The notes: a model not told the origin generated them from the letters alone. A stretch of DNA of 64,000 nucleotides from Catellatospora bangladeshensis (GCF_016862575.1 NZ_BONF01000008.1:310001-374000), one strand, 5' to 3'. Positions 8,428 through 17,674 are shown, numbered from the stretch's first letter. Translations and numbers: made by a program.

Positions 8428-9771
8428 GTGGACGCCAAGGTGGCCCTGGGCCTCGCCTTTCTCGTCACCATCCCGGCGCTCGCGGTCATGGCGGCGGGCC
8501 GCGCCGGGCTGACGAACTTCGTCCGGTGGCACCGGCTCGACCTGCCCGACGAGTGGGGCGCGCCGGTGACCAGATATCTGAGCCAGGCCCGGCGGTCGCG
8601 GATCTGGGGCATGGCGGCGGGCATGGTGCTCCCACTCCTGTGGCTGCTGCCGCAGCAGCGGATCGCCGTTGACTTCCTGGCCATGTCGGCAGGCTGGCTG
8701 CTCGGCGGCATGCTGGCCGAGTTCCGGCTGTTCCGGTCCGGCGCCGCCCTCAAGCCGCCGCACCCGCTGCCGCGCTGGCTGCGAGCCACCCCTGCCGTGG
8801 CGGCCGTCCTGACGGTGCCGGTCACCGTCCTGTGCGTACTGGCCGATCCCGGAGACCCGATCGTCGTGGCCGCCTGGGGGCTGGCCGCGCTGACCGCGTG
8901 CGCGGTGGTGGCGGGGACGGTGCGGCACGTCGCGCGGCGTCCCTCGCTGCAGGGTGCACCCGTCGAGGTGGACCGCGCCATTCGCGACCGGGCGGCCGCC
9001 GGGCTGACGGCGTTCGGCGTGCTGGTCACGGTCCAGTGCCTGCTGCGCCAGGCGGACCTGCTGACTCCCAGGCTGACCGGGGCGACGCAGGATGTGGTGA
9101 CGGAAGCCGGCTGGCTGTGGGTGTTCGGCGGCCTGCTGCTGGCCCTCAGCGTGTGGTGGGCGACCCCGCCCGTCCGGCGCGGGCCGGTGCCCGCCGTGCT
9201 CGGCCTCATGCTGGTGGCCGCAACCGCCGGCTGGGTCGGTGCCGGAGTCGCGCGCGACACCCCGCCGTACGGGCCGGAGGCCGTGCAGGCCACCGCCCGG
9301 CTGCGCCTGGCCACCTCGCAGACCCACCAGGCCGACGCCGCCGCGTTGAAGATGGCCTGGGCCGACCGCGGCTGGACCGGCGGGAACGACATCGTGCAGC
9401 TGCTCGGACGGGTCGACCTGACCCTGCCGCCGCAGCGCTCACCCGACGACCGGCACCAGGTTTTCGTCGTCGACACCCGGACGAACACCACGGTGACCGT
9501 CTACGGGCAATACGGCGCGGGCTGGGACGGCTACCTTTACGAGCTCGCCGACCGCTACCCCTGGCTGTCGGCCCTGCGCCCAGGCGGCACGACGCACGAG
9601 CAGCCGATGGCGGTGGACGCCACGACGGAGGACCCCGCCTCGATCACCTTCTCGAACGACTTCGGCCGCGCAAGCGCACCACAGCTGTCCGACCTGGCGG
9701 TCGTGCTCGTCTTCACCGGCCCGCAGCAGCAGATCTACTGGGCGACCCGGGTGCCGATCGCGCTCACCTGA
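8428..9771 (+). CDS. polytopic membrane protein, unknown function
   Basis: 447 aa from GTG 8428. There are about seven hydrophobic segments in the first ~280 residues (first at about 5-25, then pairs near 65-95, 110-170, 190-215 and 230-275). A soluble C-terminal domain (about 285-447) follows that would face one side of the membrane. The domain has no motif I recognise. The gene follows the helicase by 72 bp, with a GGGGGAAAGCAGG-like ribosome region; whether it belongs to the cassette is unclear. It ends at a hairpin shared with convergent dapC. Confidence 0.6.
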   Translation: MDAKVALGLAFLVTIPALAVMAAGRAGLTNFVRWHRLDLPDEWGAPVTRYLSQARRSRIWGMAAGMVLPLLWLLPQQRIAVDFLAMSAGWLLGGMLAEFRLFRSGAALKPPHPLPRWLRATPAVAAVLTVPVTVLCVLADPGDPIVVAAWGLAALTACAVVAGTVRHVARRPSLQGAPVEVDRAIRDRAAAGLTAFGVLVTVQCLLRQADLLTPRLTGATQDVVTEAGWLWVFGGLLLALSVWWATPPVRRGPVPAVLGLMLVAATAGWVGAGVARDTPPYGPEAVQATARLRLATSQTHQADAAALKMAWADRGWTGGNDIVQLLGRVDLTLPPQRSPDDRHQVFVVDTRTNTTVTVYGQYGAGWDGYLYELADRYPWLSALRPGGTTHEQPMAVDATTEDPASITFSNDFGRASAPQLSDLAVVLVFTGPQQQIYWATRVPIALT

Positions 9772-9784
9772 CCCTCAGCTCCAC

Positions 9785-9830
9785 GATCGAAGCTCCAGCC
9801 ATGCCGGAAACAGCGGCGGGAGCTTCGATC
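9785..9830. terminator. hairpin between convergent genes
   Basis: 12-bp inverted repeat, GATCGAAGCTCC (9785-9796) with GGAGCTTCGATC (9819-9830), with a 22-nt loop. It lies between the stops of the membrane-protein gene and dapC and is probably bidirectional. Confidence 0.65.
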
Positions 9831-9843
9831 AGGCGAGAAGGGC

Positions 9844-10953
9844 TCAGCGGGCGGCGAGACGCGCGACGGCGGTGCGTACGCGCTCGTCGGTCGCGGTGAG
9901 CGCGACCCGTACGTGCTGCGCGCCGCCGGGGCCGTAGATGGCGCCCGGGGCGACCAGCACGCCCAGCTCGGCGAGCGCGTCGACGGTCTGCCAGCAGTCC
10001 TCGCCGCGCGTGGACCACAGGTAGAGCCCGGCCTGCGAGTGGTCGATGGTGAACCCGGCCTCCCGCAGCGCCCCGGACAGCAGCTCGCGGCGCGCGGCGT
10101 ACCGGGCGCGCTGCTCGTCGACGTGGGACTCGTCGGCCAGGGCGGCGATCATCGCGGCCTGCACGGGGCCGGGCACGATCATGCCGGCGTGCTTGCGCAC
10201 CGCCAGCAGCTCGCCGACCAGCTCCGGGTCGCCCGCGACGAACCCGGCGCGGTAGCCGGCCAGGTTGGACCGCTTCGACAGCGAGTGCACGGCGAGCAGG
10301 CCGGTGAGGTCGCCGTCGCACACCGACAGCACCGACAGCGGCTGCGCCGTCCACGGGAGGGTCAGGTAACACTCGTCGCTGACCAGCACGGCGCCGGTGG
10401 CGCGGGCGTACGCGATCCAGGCGCGCAGCTCGGCCTCGGACGCGACCCGTCCGGTCGGATTGCCGGGCGAGTTGATCCAGATCAGCGCGGGCCGGACGCC
10501 CCCGGGCGGGCTGTCGGCCCGGACCACGGTGGCACCGGCGAGCCGGACGCCCACCTCGTACGTCGGGTAGCAGACCTCGGGGATGACCACCGTGTCGCCG
10601 GGGCCGACGCCGAGCAGCGACGGCAGCCAGGCCACCAGCTCCTTGGAACCGATGGTGGGCAGCACCCCGAACCCGGGCGGGGCGCCGCAGTGACGCGCCG
10701 TCCAGGCGGTGATCTCCTGCCGCAGCTCGGCCGTGCCCGCCGTCAGCGGGTAGCCCGGCCAGTCCGACGCCTCGGCCAGCGCCTTGCGCACGACCGCGGG
10801 CACCGGGTCGACCGGTGTGCCGATGGACAGGTCCACGATGCCGTCCGGGTGCGCCGCGGCGCGCCGCTTGGACGGCTCGAGCAGGTCCCAGGGGAAGTCC
10901 GGCAGGCCGGCGGAGATCCTCCGCCGGCCTGAGCCGGGAGCCTGAGCGCTCAG
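9844..10953 (-). CDS. dapC: N-succinyldiaminopimelate aminotransferase
   Basis: Fold-type I PLP aminotransferase of about 369 aa. It converts N-succinyl-2-amino-6-ketopimelate to N-succinyl-LL-DAP with glutamate as donor, between the DapD and DapE steps. The PLP lysine lies in SLSKRSNLAGYR and the conserved NSPGNPTGR loop is present. No ATG, GTG or TTG lies in frame near the expected N-terminus. A CTG at 10953, 6 nt after AAGGAAGG and overlapping the ferredoxin stop as CTGA, gives the expected length and is the best start. The ferredoxin-dapC pair is also seen in M. tuberculosis (Rv1177-Rv1178). Confidence 0.9.
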   Translation of the reverse strand: MSAQAPGSGRRRISAGLPDFPWDLLEPSKRRAAAHPDGIVDLSIGTPVDPVPAVVRKALAEASDWPGYPLTAGTAELRQEITAWTARHCGAPPGFGVLPTIGSKELVAWLPSLLGVGPGDTVVIPEVCYPTYEVGVRLAGATVVRADSPPGGVRPALIWINSPGNPTGRVASEAELRAWIAYARATGAVLVSDECYLTLPWTAQPLSVLSVCDGDLTGLLAVHSLSKRSNLAGYRAGFVAGDPELVGELLAVRKHAGMIVPGPVQAAMIAALADESHVDEQRARYAARRELLSGALREAGFTIDHSQAGLYLWSTRGEDCWQTVDALAELGVLVAPGAIYGPGGAQHVRVALTATDERVRTAVARLAAR

Positions 10954-11276
10954 TGGTCGCCTTCCTTCGCCGGCTGGGCGGCGACGAACGGCGCGTCCGC
11001 GGTGATCTTCCCGATCTTCGAGGCGCCGCCGGGCGAACCGAGCTCGTTGAAGAACTCGTAGTTGGCGGTCGTGTAGTCGCGCCACTGCTCCGGCACGTCG
11101 TCCTCGTAGAAGATCGCCTCGACCGGGCACACCGGCTCGCACGCGCCGCAGTCAACGCACTCGTCCGGGTGGATGTAGAGCATCCGGTTGCCCTCGTAGA
11201 TGCAGTCGACAGGGCACTCCTCGATGCAGGCCTTGTCGAGCACATCGACGCACGGTTCGGCGATGATGTAGGTCAC
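10950..11276 (-). CDS. fdxA: 7Fe ferredoxin
   Basis: 108-aa ferredoxin with a 3Fe-4S/4Fe-4S N-terminal half (cysteines in AEPCVDVLDKACIEECPVDC) and a second CVDCGACEPVCP cluster motif, followed by the C-terminal ~40-residue tail typical of actinobacterial FdxA/FdxC. It is a soluble electron carrier, for example for cytochromes P450 or ferredoxin reductases. Start is GTG 11276 after GGAAGGA with 6-nt spacing; an upstream ATG at 11312 lacks an SD. It is translationally coupled to dapC downstream. Confidence 0.92.
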   Translation of the reverse strand: MTYIIAEPCVDVLDKACIEECPVDCIYEGNRMLYIHPDECVDCGACEPVCPVEAIFYEDDVPEQWRDYTTANYEFFNELGSPGGASKIGKITADAPFVAAQPAKEGDH

Positions 11277-11378
11277 GGGTCGTCCTTCCACGCACTCCCG
11301 GAACATGAGCAAACACGTTCCGCCGCGTTACGCGGCCAACGGCAAGCCTAATATCCGGGGCGAGGAGGTAGGTAGTCA

Positions 11379-12329
11379 GTGTTGGCTAAGAACGATCTCG
11401 GGTCCCGCGTGGTGGTACGCCGACGCGCCGGGACCCACGGCGACCGGCAGCTATTCACCGATGTGCTGGGCGAACTCACCGCGGTCGGGGACACCTCGCT
11501 GACCGTCGCCACGTCCCACGGGCTGGTCGTCGTACCCCTGGCCGAGGTGCACCGGGCCAAGGTGGTGCCCGCCCGGCGCGGCCCCACCGCCCGCGAGACG
11601 GCTGCCCTGGAGCTGGCCGCCGCCGACGCGTGGCCGCCGCCGGCGGTCGAGATGCTCGGCACCTGGCGGCTGCGCGCCGCGGGCGGCTACACCGGCCGGG
11701 CCAACTCGGCGCTGCCGGTCGGCGATCCAGGCATGCCGCTGCCGGAGGCACTTGACGCGGTGATCGACTTCTACCGGCGCCAGGGCCTGCCGCCGCAGGT
11801 CGACGTGCCGCTGCCGCTGGCCGCGGGGGTCGAGCGGGAGCTGCTCAAGGACGGCTGGCACGCCGAGTGCACGGTCGAGGTACAGGTCTGCCCGCTGCCG
11901 GAGCTGATCGCCGCGACGCCCGACGGGGCCGGGTTCGCCCTGAACGACGCGCCGTCGCCGGAGTTCCTGGCCATGATCGCGGGCACCCGGGGCGAACTGC
12001 CGGAGGCCGCGCTGCACGTGCTGACCGCCGTGCCCGATCTGGTCTTCGCGCAGCGCTTCGACGCCGACGGCACGCTGCTCGCCCGCGCGCGCGGCTCGAT
12101 CACCGGGGAGGGGCGCTGGCTGGGCGTGTTCGGCGTGGAGACGTCACCCGCCGCCCGCCGCCGGGGCCTGGCCCGCGAGGCCATGGGCGTGCTCGCCCGC
12201 TGGGCCGCCGGGCGGGGCGCCACCGACGTGTTCCTCCAGGTCGAGTCGCGCAACACCGCTGCCCTGGCCCTCTACGCCGACCTCGGCTTCACCCGCCACC
12301 ACCACTACACCCGCTACCAGCTCAGATAA
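11379..12329 (+). CDS. GNAT-family N-acetyltransferase
   Basis: 316 aa. A small beta-rich N-terminal domain (about 1-65, SH3-like in related proteins such as Rv0428c) precedes a C-terminal GNAT domain. The acetyl-CoA loop reads ETSPAARRRGLAREAMGVLA and is followed by the ESRNTAALALYADLGF helix. It transfers an acetyl group from acetyl-CoA to an unknown amine. It starts at GTG 11379 with GAGGAGG upstream. It diverges from fdxA, and its TAA stop lies inside the repeat-C hairpin at 12328. Confidence 0.85.
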   Translation: MLAKNDLGSRVVVRRRAGTHGDRQLFTDVLGELTAVGDTSLTVATSHGLVVVPLAEVHRAKVVPARRGPTARETAALELAAADAWPPPAVEMLGTWRLRAAGGYTGRANSALPVGDPGMPLPEALDAVIDFYRRQGLPPQVDVPLPLAAGVERELLKDGWHAECTVEVQVCPLPELIAATPDGAGFALNDAPSPEFLAMIAGTRGELPEAALHVLTAVPDLVFAQRFDADGTLLARARGSITGEGRWLGVFGVETSPAARRRGLAREAMGVLARWAAGRGATDVFLQVESRNTAALALYADLGFTRHHHYTRYQLR

Positions 12330-12377
12330 GGAAGGGCACCTTCTGCAACGCATAGCGTCAAGAAGGTGCCCTTCCTT
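12328..12377. repeat. family C hairpin repeat, copy 1 (terminator-like)
   Basis: 50-bp palindrome with 17-bp perfect arms, AAGGAAGGGCACCTTCT (12328-12344) and its complement (12361-12377), around a loop containing ACGCATAGCGT. It overlaps the stop codon of the upstream gene and lies between convergent genes. Two further copies occur at 46048 and 46903. Confidence 0.85.
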
Positions 12378-12381
12378 GCCT

Positions 12382-12831
12382 TTACACGCGGCGGGGGTGG
12401 GCCTTGCTGCGTTCGGCGTAGGACTTGAGCTGCTTGGAGCGGTAGTCGGCGGTGAACGCGACCAGGCCCGCCAGGCCCAGGCCGGTGCCGACGGCGAAGA
12501 CCGCGGCGTAGACCCAGATCTGGGCGAAGAAGGCGCCGGCGCCGTTCGCGAACGGGCCCTCACCGGCCAGCAGCGGCCCGATGAAGATGCTCAGCAGGCA
12601 CGCCACCCCGCCCGCGGCGGCCAGGTCCGCGACCACCCGCGAGATCGGCCGCGTACGCCCCCAGTAGGCCGCCATCGCGAGGAAGACGAGACCGATCACA
12701 CCCAGCGCGATCATCCCGGCCACGGACTGCTTGTCCGCGTCGTCGATCCCCTTGGCCACCCACCTGGCAACCACGTTGATCACGAACAGCACACCGGCGA
12801 TCACGCCGACCGGCAGCCAGCGCTCCTTCAT
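12382..12831 (-). CDS. small four-helix membrane protein
   Basis: 149 aa starting at ATG 12831 (MKERWLPVG) after GAGGAGGGG. There are four hydrophobic segments (about 6-24, 37-55, 70-92 and 103-128) and a basic C-terminal tail ending in HPRRV. No family recognised. It follows the VanW gene by 11 bp on the same strand, so the two probably form an operon. Confidence 0.65.
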   Translation of the reverse strand: MKERWLPVGVIAGVLFVINVVARWVAKGIDDADKQSVAGMIALGVIGLVFLAMAAYWGRTRPISRVVADLAAAGGVACLLSIFIGPLLAGEGPFANGAGAFFAQIWVYAAVFAVGTGLGLAGLVAFTADYRSKQLKSYAERSKAHPRRV

Positions 12832-12842
12832 CGGACCCCTCC

Positions 12843-14558
12843 TCAGGGCTTGGCAGTCTGGGGCGGCGTCTTCGCCTCGCACACGAACTGTGGCTCAGCG
12901 TCATACCGCCAGGTGAACTTCTCTCGCTTGATCTCTCTACCGTCCTTGCGGAAGATACGCCAGGCGTCCTGAGTAAACCCTTGACTACCGTTAGTAGCAA
13001 TGCAGGTGGGGCCGTCCTCCAGCACCTTTTTCTCCGGCTCGACGATGTCGCGCTTCGGGTCGTACTGGGTCGTGATGCTGTCGTAGACCTTCGTGGACCA
13101 CATGCTCACGGTCACCGACTTGTTCGTGTACGAGGTGTCGATGAGCACGCCGTACGGGCTGGTGTTGGTGAACTTCAGGTCCAGCGACGGATACATGATC
13201 GTGGACTCGATGACCGCCGGGTACCGCGAGAAGTAGTACGAGTGCGGCTTGTGCTCGACGTCCTGCATGCCGGCGTAGTAGGACGCGTTGAAGATCGTGG
13301 TGGTGAACTGCGACGCGCCGCCGCCCACCCCCGGGATCAGCTTGCCGTCCATGATGATCGGGGCGTCGTGGTAGCCCTCGGCGTAGCCGCGCGGGCCGGT
13401 GTGCCCGTTCAGCGAGAACGTCTCGCCGGGCCGCACGATGGCACCGTCGACCTCCTTGGCGATCTGCACGATGTTCTTGCTCCGCGGGTTGCTCAGCCCG
13501 CCGGTGAAGTACGTCGTGAAGCTGGAGATCTGCTCCTTGATGCCCAGCTCGGCCAGCTCGCCGGTGGTGGTGGCCGGCTGCACGTCCTTGATCACGGCGG
13601 GCACGGTCCGGGGGCCGGTCTGCTTGAGCACCGGCAGCAGGTCGTTCGCCAGCTTGGCGGTGTCGACCAGGGTGCCGCCGGTGGAGGCGACCACCTGCGC
13701 GGTGGTGCCGTCGCCGCCGCCGATGGTGGCGTTGCGCGGCTGGGTCTCCACCCTGGCCAGCTCCGTGCCCATCGCCTTGCGCAGCTTGGCCGCGTCGACC
13801 CGGGCGGACAGCCTGCCCTGCGCGTCCGAGCTGATCACCAGGCTGGCCGCGACCGCCTTCGGCGACACGGTCAGGTTGCCGCGCGGCGTGGTCACGGTGA
13901 CCGGGGCGGCCGTCGCCGGGCGGGCGACCTCGGCGATCATGCGGTCCACGTCGGCCTGCGTACCCGCGGGGGCCTTGTCCTTGAGGGGCACCTTGATCTC
14001 GCTGTCGCGCAGCCAGCCCTCGCGCACCGCCGCGGCCGCGCCGGCGCCGTCCAGCGCCTGGCCCGCCTTGGGGTACACCGGCTTCGGGGTGGTGCCATCG
14101 AACGTGACGCCCGGCAGGGTCATCGCGGCGGCCGCCTTCTGCACGGCCGGAGCAAGCGACGTGGCCAGGCGCGCCTCGTCCAGGGTGACGACGGGCGGCA
14201 CCGCGCCGCCGCCGAACACCGTCGCGATCGGGTTGCGGGCGCGCGCCATGGCCGCGTCCACGGTCTTGTCGACGTCGATGTTGAGGCCGACGTCCTGCGG
14301 CTGCACGCTCGCGGTCTGCGAACCCACGCGCACCGTCACGGGCGCGCTGAGCTGGTCGGCCTTCGCGGCCAGGCCGGTACGCAGCGCGTCCTGCGCGTCT
14401 TCGCGGCTGCCGCCGATGGCGATGCCGAGCACCTTGGCGCCGCGCGGCACGTCGGCACCGAACGCGTTGCCGGCGAACGCGCCGGACACGGTGAGCACGA
14501 GGACGGAAGCCAGACCCGCTATCAGCCAGCGTCGGTGGGGAACGGGGGCGACGGACAA
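12843..14558 (-). CDS. VanW family exported protein
   Basis: 571-aa envelope protein. An N-terminal membrane anchor/signal (RWLIAGLASVLVLTVSGAFA) is followed by two predicted peptidoglycan-binding-like (YoaR/PG_binding_4) repeats and, at about 330-470, the VanW domain with its signature region GGLSNPRSKNIVQIAKEVDG and GVGGGASQFTTTIFNASYY. VanW was named from vancomycin-resistance clusters, but its function is unproven. The start is a TTG at 14558 with GAGGTG 5 nt upstream. It is transcribed away from the DUF2254 gene. Confidence 0.88.
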   Translation of the reverse strand: MSVAPVPHRRWLIAGLASVLVLTVSGAFAGNAFGADVPRGAKVLGIAIGGSREDAQDALRTGLAAKADQLSAPVTVRVGSQTASVQPQDVGLNIDVDKTVDAAMARARNPIATVFGGGAVPPVVTLDEARLATSLAPAVQKAAAAMTLPGVTFDGTTPKPVYPKAGQALDGAGAAAAVREGWLRDSEIKVPLKDKAPAGTQADVDRMIAEVARPATAAPVTVTTPRGNLTVSPKAVAASLVISSDAQGRLSARVDAAKLRKAMGTELARVETQPRNATIGGGDGTTAQVVASTGGTLVDTAKLANDLLPVLKQTGPRTVPAVIKDVQPATTTGELAELGIKEQISSFTTYFTGGLSNPRSKNIVQIAKEVDGAIVRPGETFSLNGHTGPRGYAEGYHDAPIIMDGKLIPGVGGGASQFTTTIFNASYYAGMQDVEHKPHSYYFSRYPAVIESTIMYPSLDLKFTNTSPYGVLIDTSYTNKSVTVSMWSTKVYDSITTQYDPKRDIVEPEKKVLEDGPTCIATNGSQGFTQDAWRIFRKDGREIKREKFTWRYDAEPQFVCEAKTPPQTAKP

Positions 14559-14650
14559 GACGGCACCTCATCATCATTGGTGGGAGACGTACGGCGACCA
14601 AGGGTAGCGCGATACACGAAGCTCACCCACATTCGAGAAAATAGCGGCTT

Positions 14651-16027
14651 ATGACCGAAATGAGTGATTCGACGCACGGCGACGGGTCGGCCGAGCTCGA
14701 ACACGAGGTGGCTCCACACCTGCGCCGCCTGCGCTCGCGCGCCCTGCGGGACCGCATGGCGGAGAGCCTGCTCTTCCTGCCGATGGTGATGCTGGTGCTG
14801 TCGATCGGGCTGAGCTACGCGCTCGGCGAGATCGACGAGCGCTTCATGACCAACCCCAGCAAGGTGATCACTTTCACACCCGACATCGCGGTGACCCTGC
14901 TGGGCACCATCGCCGGTGCGATGATCACCACTGCGGGCGTCGTCTTCTCCCTGCTCGTGGTGTCGCTCCAGCTGGCCAGCGGCCAGTTCTCGCCCCGGGT
15001 GCTGCGCGGCTTCTGGCGTGACCGCCACGGACAGGTGCTGGTCGGCCTGCTGCTGAGCACGTTCGCGTTCTGCGTGGTGGCGCTGTCGCGCATCGACACC
15101 GGCGCCGACCACGCCCCGCCGCTCACCGTCGGCCTGGCGCTGCTGCTCACCCTGCTGTCGGTCATCGCGATCGTGGTCTACCTGGACCGCATCAGCCGCC
15201 AGCAGTACGTCGGGCGGATCATGCAGCGGGTGGCCCGGGAGACCCACGTCCTGATCAGCGAGCTGCCCTACGGCCCGCACATCGGCGTCAAGGTCGGCGA
15301 CCCGGTCGAGCCGCCGGACCTGGCCGCGCTCGGCCGCCCGCTGGTGGTCACAGCGGTCGCCGACGGCTGGGTGCAGCAGCTCAGCCGGCGCGCCGTCGTC
15401 GCCGCCACGCCGCCCGGCACCGTGCTGCGCCTGGAGACCCGCGTCGGCGCGTACCTCACCGCGGGCACCTCGCTGGTGACCATGTGGCCGCCGCCGCCCG
15501 ACCCGGCCGTCACCGCCCGGCTGATCGCCGAGGCCGTCATCGTGGGCCCGGCCCGCACCATGCAGCAGGACATCGACTTCGGCCTCCGGCAGCTCAACGA
15601 CATCGGCCTGCGCGCCCTGTCGGCCGCGGTCAACGACCCGACCACCGCCGTCGAGGTGATCCTGCGCATCGGCTCGGTCATGCGCCCGCTGCTGCTGGCC
15701 GACTGCCCCGCCCAATCCGTGCGCGACCCCGAGGGCCGGATCCTGCTCACCCCCTGCGACCTCGACCACGCAGAGTACGTCGGCCACGCCTTCAATCAGC
15801 TACGCCACTACGCCGCCCCGCACACCGCCGTGGTCATTCCGCTGGTACGCACGCTGCGCATGCTCGCCGACGGCTGCCGCTCCGGCTACCGCGGCGCCCT
15901 GACCCCCGATCGGGTACGCACCATCGAGGCGCTGGACCGACAGCTCGAACTCACCGTGGCGGGCGCCCGAGCAGCCGGGCTGCTGCCCGAGGACCTCGCC
16001 CAGATCGAGGCCGCCGCCACCGCCTGA
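14651..16027 (+). CDS. DUF2254 family membrane protein
   Basis: 458 aa. Four hydrophobic segments lie in the first ~180 residues (about 36-60, 78-110, 130-150 and 157-178). A soluble C-terminal half follows with the conserved DIDFGLRQLNDIGLRALSAA and NDPTTAVEVI stretches of DUF2254. Function unknown. ATG 14651 is the first start; no clear SD precedes it. It diverges from the VanW gene with a 92-bp gap that must hold both promoters. Confidence 0.85.
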   Translation: MTEMSDSTHGDGSAELEHEVAPHLRRLRSRALRDRMAESLLFLPMVMLVLSIGLSYALGEIDERFMTNPSKVITFTPDIAVTLLGTIAGAMITTAGVVFSLLVVSLQLASGQFSPRVLRGFWRDRHGQVLVGLLLSTFAFCVVALSRIDTGADHAPPLTVGLALLLTLLSVIAIVVYLDRISRQQYVGRIMQRVARETHVLISELPYGPHIGVKVGDPVEPPDLAALGRPLVVTAVADGWVQQLSRRAVVAATPPGTVLRLETRVGAYLTAGTSLVTMWPPPPDPAVTARLIAEAVIVGPARTMQQDIDFGLRQLNDIGLRALSAAVNDPTTAVEVILRIGSVMRPLLLADCPAQSVRDPEGRILLTPCDLDHAEYVGHAFNQLRHYAAPHTAVVIPLVRTLRMLADGCRSGYRGALTPDRVRTIEALDRQLELTVAGARAAGLLPEDLAQIEAAATA

Positions 16028-16079
16028 CCCGGCCCCGCGCTGCCCTTGGGGGACGGGCGAGGCGTGCTTGCCCCGCCCC

Positions 16080-16115
16080 ACAACTTCTGCGTTGTATCCA
16101 CAACTCGTGGGTTGT
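16080..16115. repeat. tandem pair of ACAAC-N6-GTTGT palindromes
   Basis: Two 16-bp interrupted palindromes, at 16080-16095 and 16100-16115, both ACAAC-N6-GTTGT, repeat with a 20-bp period (about two helical turns). They lie in the gap between two convergent genes, away from any start codon. They could be a protein-binding site. Confidence 0.6.
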
Positions 16116-16160
16116 AGCGCGCGGAGGTGATGTGTCCCCGGCGGCGGTGCACAAAATCGC

Positions 16161-16210
16161 GGGGCATGCATCTTCTGGGTTTCATGCGCATCCCAGAAGA
16201 TGCATGCCCC
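16161..16210. terminator. perfect 19-bp inverted repeat between convergent genes
   Basis: Arms 16161-16179 (GGGGCATGCATCTTCTGGG) and 16192-16210 are perfect complements around a 12-nt loop. The stem is long and lies 24 bp before the stop of the convergent downstream gene, so it is probably a bidirectional terminator, though a small mobile palindrome is possible. Confidence 0.65.
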
Positions 16211-16234
16211 GCCGGCTCACCTCCCACGGTCGGC

Positions 16235-17659
16235 TCAGCGGCGCCGGCGGCGGGCCGCGAGCAGCAGGCGCGCCCCGGACAGGCCCAGGATGAAGATCAC
16301 GACGGTGTTGCGTCCCGTCGTCACAGGGTCGTAGCCGTCGTATACCGGTTCCGGCAGGTAGACCGCCGGTCGCCGGGCCGGGCTCGGCTGCGGCGCGGGC
16401 GATTCAGGCGACGGCTCCGGCTCCGGCGAGGGGCCCGGCGGCTCAGGCACCGGAGGCGGCGGCAGCTCCGGCACCACCAGCGGTGGCACCACCGGCGACG
16501 GACTCGGCGACGCCGACGGTGATGGACTCGGTGACGGCGACGGCGGGCTGGGGCTGGGCGGCGGCGATGGGCTTGGAGAAGGGCTCGGACTGGGCGATGC
16601 TGACGGGCTCGGCGAAGGGCTGGGGCTGGGGGAAGGGCTGGCGCTGGGCGAGGGACTCGGGCTCGGCGACGGACTTGGACTCGGCGACGGACTTGGACTC
16701 GGCGGCGACGGACTGGGTGAAGGGCTGGGCGATGGGCTCGGGCTCGGTGAAGGGCTTGGGCTGGGCGAAGGCGACGGCGACGGCGTGGGTGACGGTGGCG
16801 GGCTCGGCGAGGGCGGTGGGCTCGGCGGCGGTGCCTGAACCCACGCGGCGTCGGTCGCGTGCACCGGCTGAGACACCGACAGCTCGGTCGCGACGCCGGT
16901 GCCGAGCATGACGCGGTACGCCCGCAGCGGCCGGTCCATGCCGTTGTTCACCGTGTAGAGGACGTCCCCGGCCAGCGCGGCGGAGCCGTACGAGCCGCCG
17001 CGCCGCGCCCCGCTCAGCGCCCGCGTGGACACCTGCCCGCTACCGGGATCGACCTCGACCAGGCGCACGGAGCCACCCGTGCCGTCGAGGCCGACGAGCA
17101 CCTGCCGGACCGGGTCGTAGTCCCAGTCCCCCACGTCCACCGGCGCCGACAGCCGCACCTGCCGCACGACGTGCCGGAACGTCGGCGATGTGGGCCGCAC
17201 GTCCAGCCCGAGCAGCCGGTTGCCGGCGCGCAGCAGCAGCTCGCCCCCCGCGACGGCGCCCGCGTAGGCGGTGGCGGCAGACCCGCCGAGCACCGGCCCG
17301 TGGTCGATGACGTCACCCGCAGGGCTGACGGAGACCAGATGCCCGCCCCCGCTCAGCGGCGCCAGCCGCCACCGGGTGGCCACGCCGTAGAGCAGGCCCT
17401 GCGCCGCGTCGTACCCGATGGCGTTGACGGTGTGCTCCAGCCAACGGTGATGCAGCACTTCGCCGGTGTCGGGATCGAGCGTGACCAGGGAAGACGGCGC
17501 GTTCGGCACCACCGAGCGCACCTGCAGCACGACACCCGCCGCGGCGACGGCGGCGTGGGCGGCGGGCCGGGCGTGCCAGCCCACCGCGGGCGGGACGGCG
17601 ACGGCGGCGGCCAGAAGCAGCCCGGCAACGAGGGGTCGATATCTGGACGTCGCACGCAT
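16235..17659 (-). CDS. secreted Ser/Pro-rich surface protein with propeller-like domain
   Basis: 474 aa. A signal peptide (residues ~8-35) precedes a ~240-residue domain whose repeated strands ([40 protein letters not shown]) suggest a beta-propeller. A ~105-residue Ser-Pro linker, encoded at about 16500-16812, follows. The end is a hydrophobic segment and an RRRRR tail, giving a C-terminal membrane or wall anchor. No LPxTG motif is present. Start is ATG 17659 preceded by AGGA. It is divergent from the DUF4239 gene across a short palindrome. Function unknown; the layout suggests a surface-exposed stalked protein. Confidence 0.65.
   Translation of the reverse strand: MRATSRYRPLVAGLLLAAAVAVPPAVGWHARPAAHAAVAAAGVVLQVRSVVPNAPSSLVTLDPDTGEVLHHRWLEHTVNAIGYDAAQGLLYGVATRWRLAPLSGGGHLVSVSPAGDVIDHGPVLGGSAATAYAGAVAGGELLLRAGNRLLGLDVRPTSPTFRHVVRQVRLSAPVDVGDWDYDPVRQVLVGLDGTGGSVRLVEVDPGSGQVSTRALSGARRGGSYGSAALAGDVLYTVNNGMDRPLRAYRVMLGTGVATELSVSQPVHATDAAWVQAPPPSPPPSPSPPPSPTPSPSPSPSPSPSPSPSPSPSPSPSPSPPSPSPSPSPSPSPSPSPSPSASPSPSPSPSPSPSASPSPSPSPSPSPPPSPSPPSPSPSPSPSASPSPSPVVPPLVVPELPPPPVPEPPGPSPEPEPSPESPAPQPSPARRPAVYLPEPVYDGYDPVTTGRNTVVIFILGLSGARLLLAARRRRR
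16500..16812 (-). repeat. coding Ser-Pro low-complexity repeat
   Basis: 6-bp-period sequence encoding alternating Ser and Pro with occasional PP or AS steps, inside the surface-protein gene. It gives long false ORFs in other frames and is prone to length change by slippage. Confidence 0.8.
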
Positions 17660-17674
17660 AGCATCCTGTATAGC

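Noticed and set aside
16443-16911. Ser/Thr- or Gly/Trp-rich proteins in other frames of the 16.5-16.8 kb repeat
   Set aside because: They are out-of-frame readings of the Ser-Pro coding repeat in the surface-protein gene.
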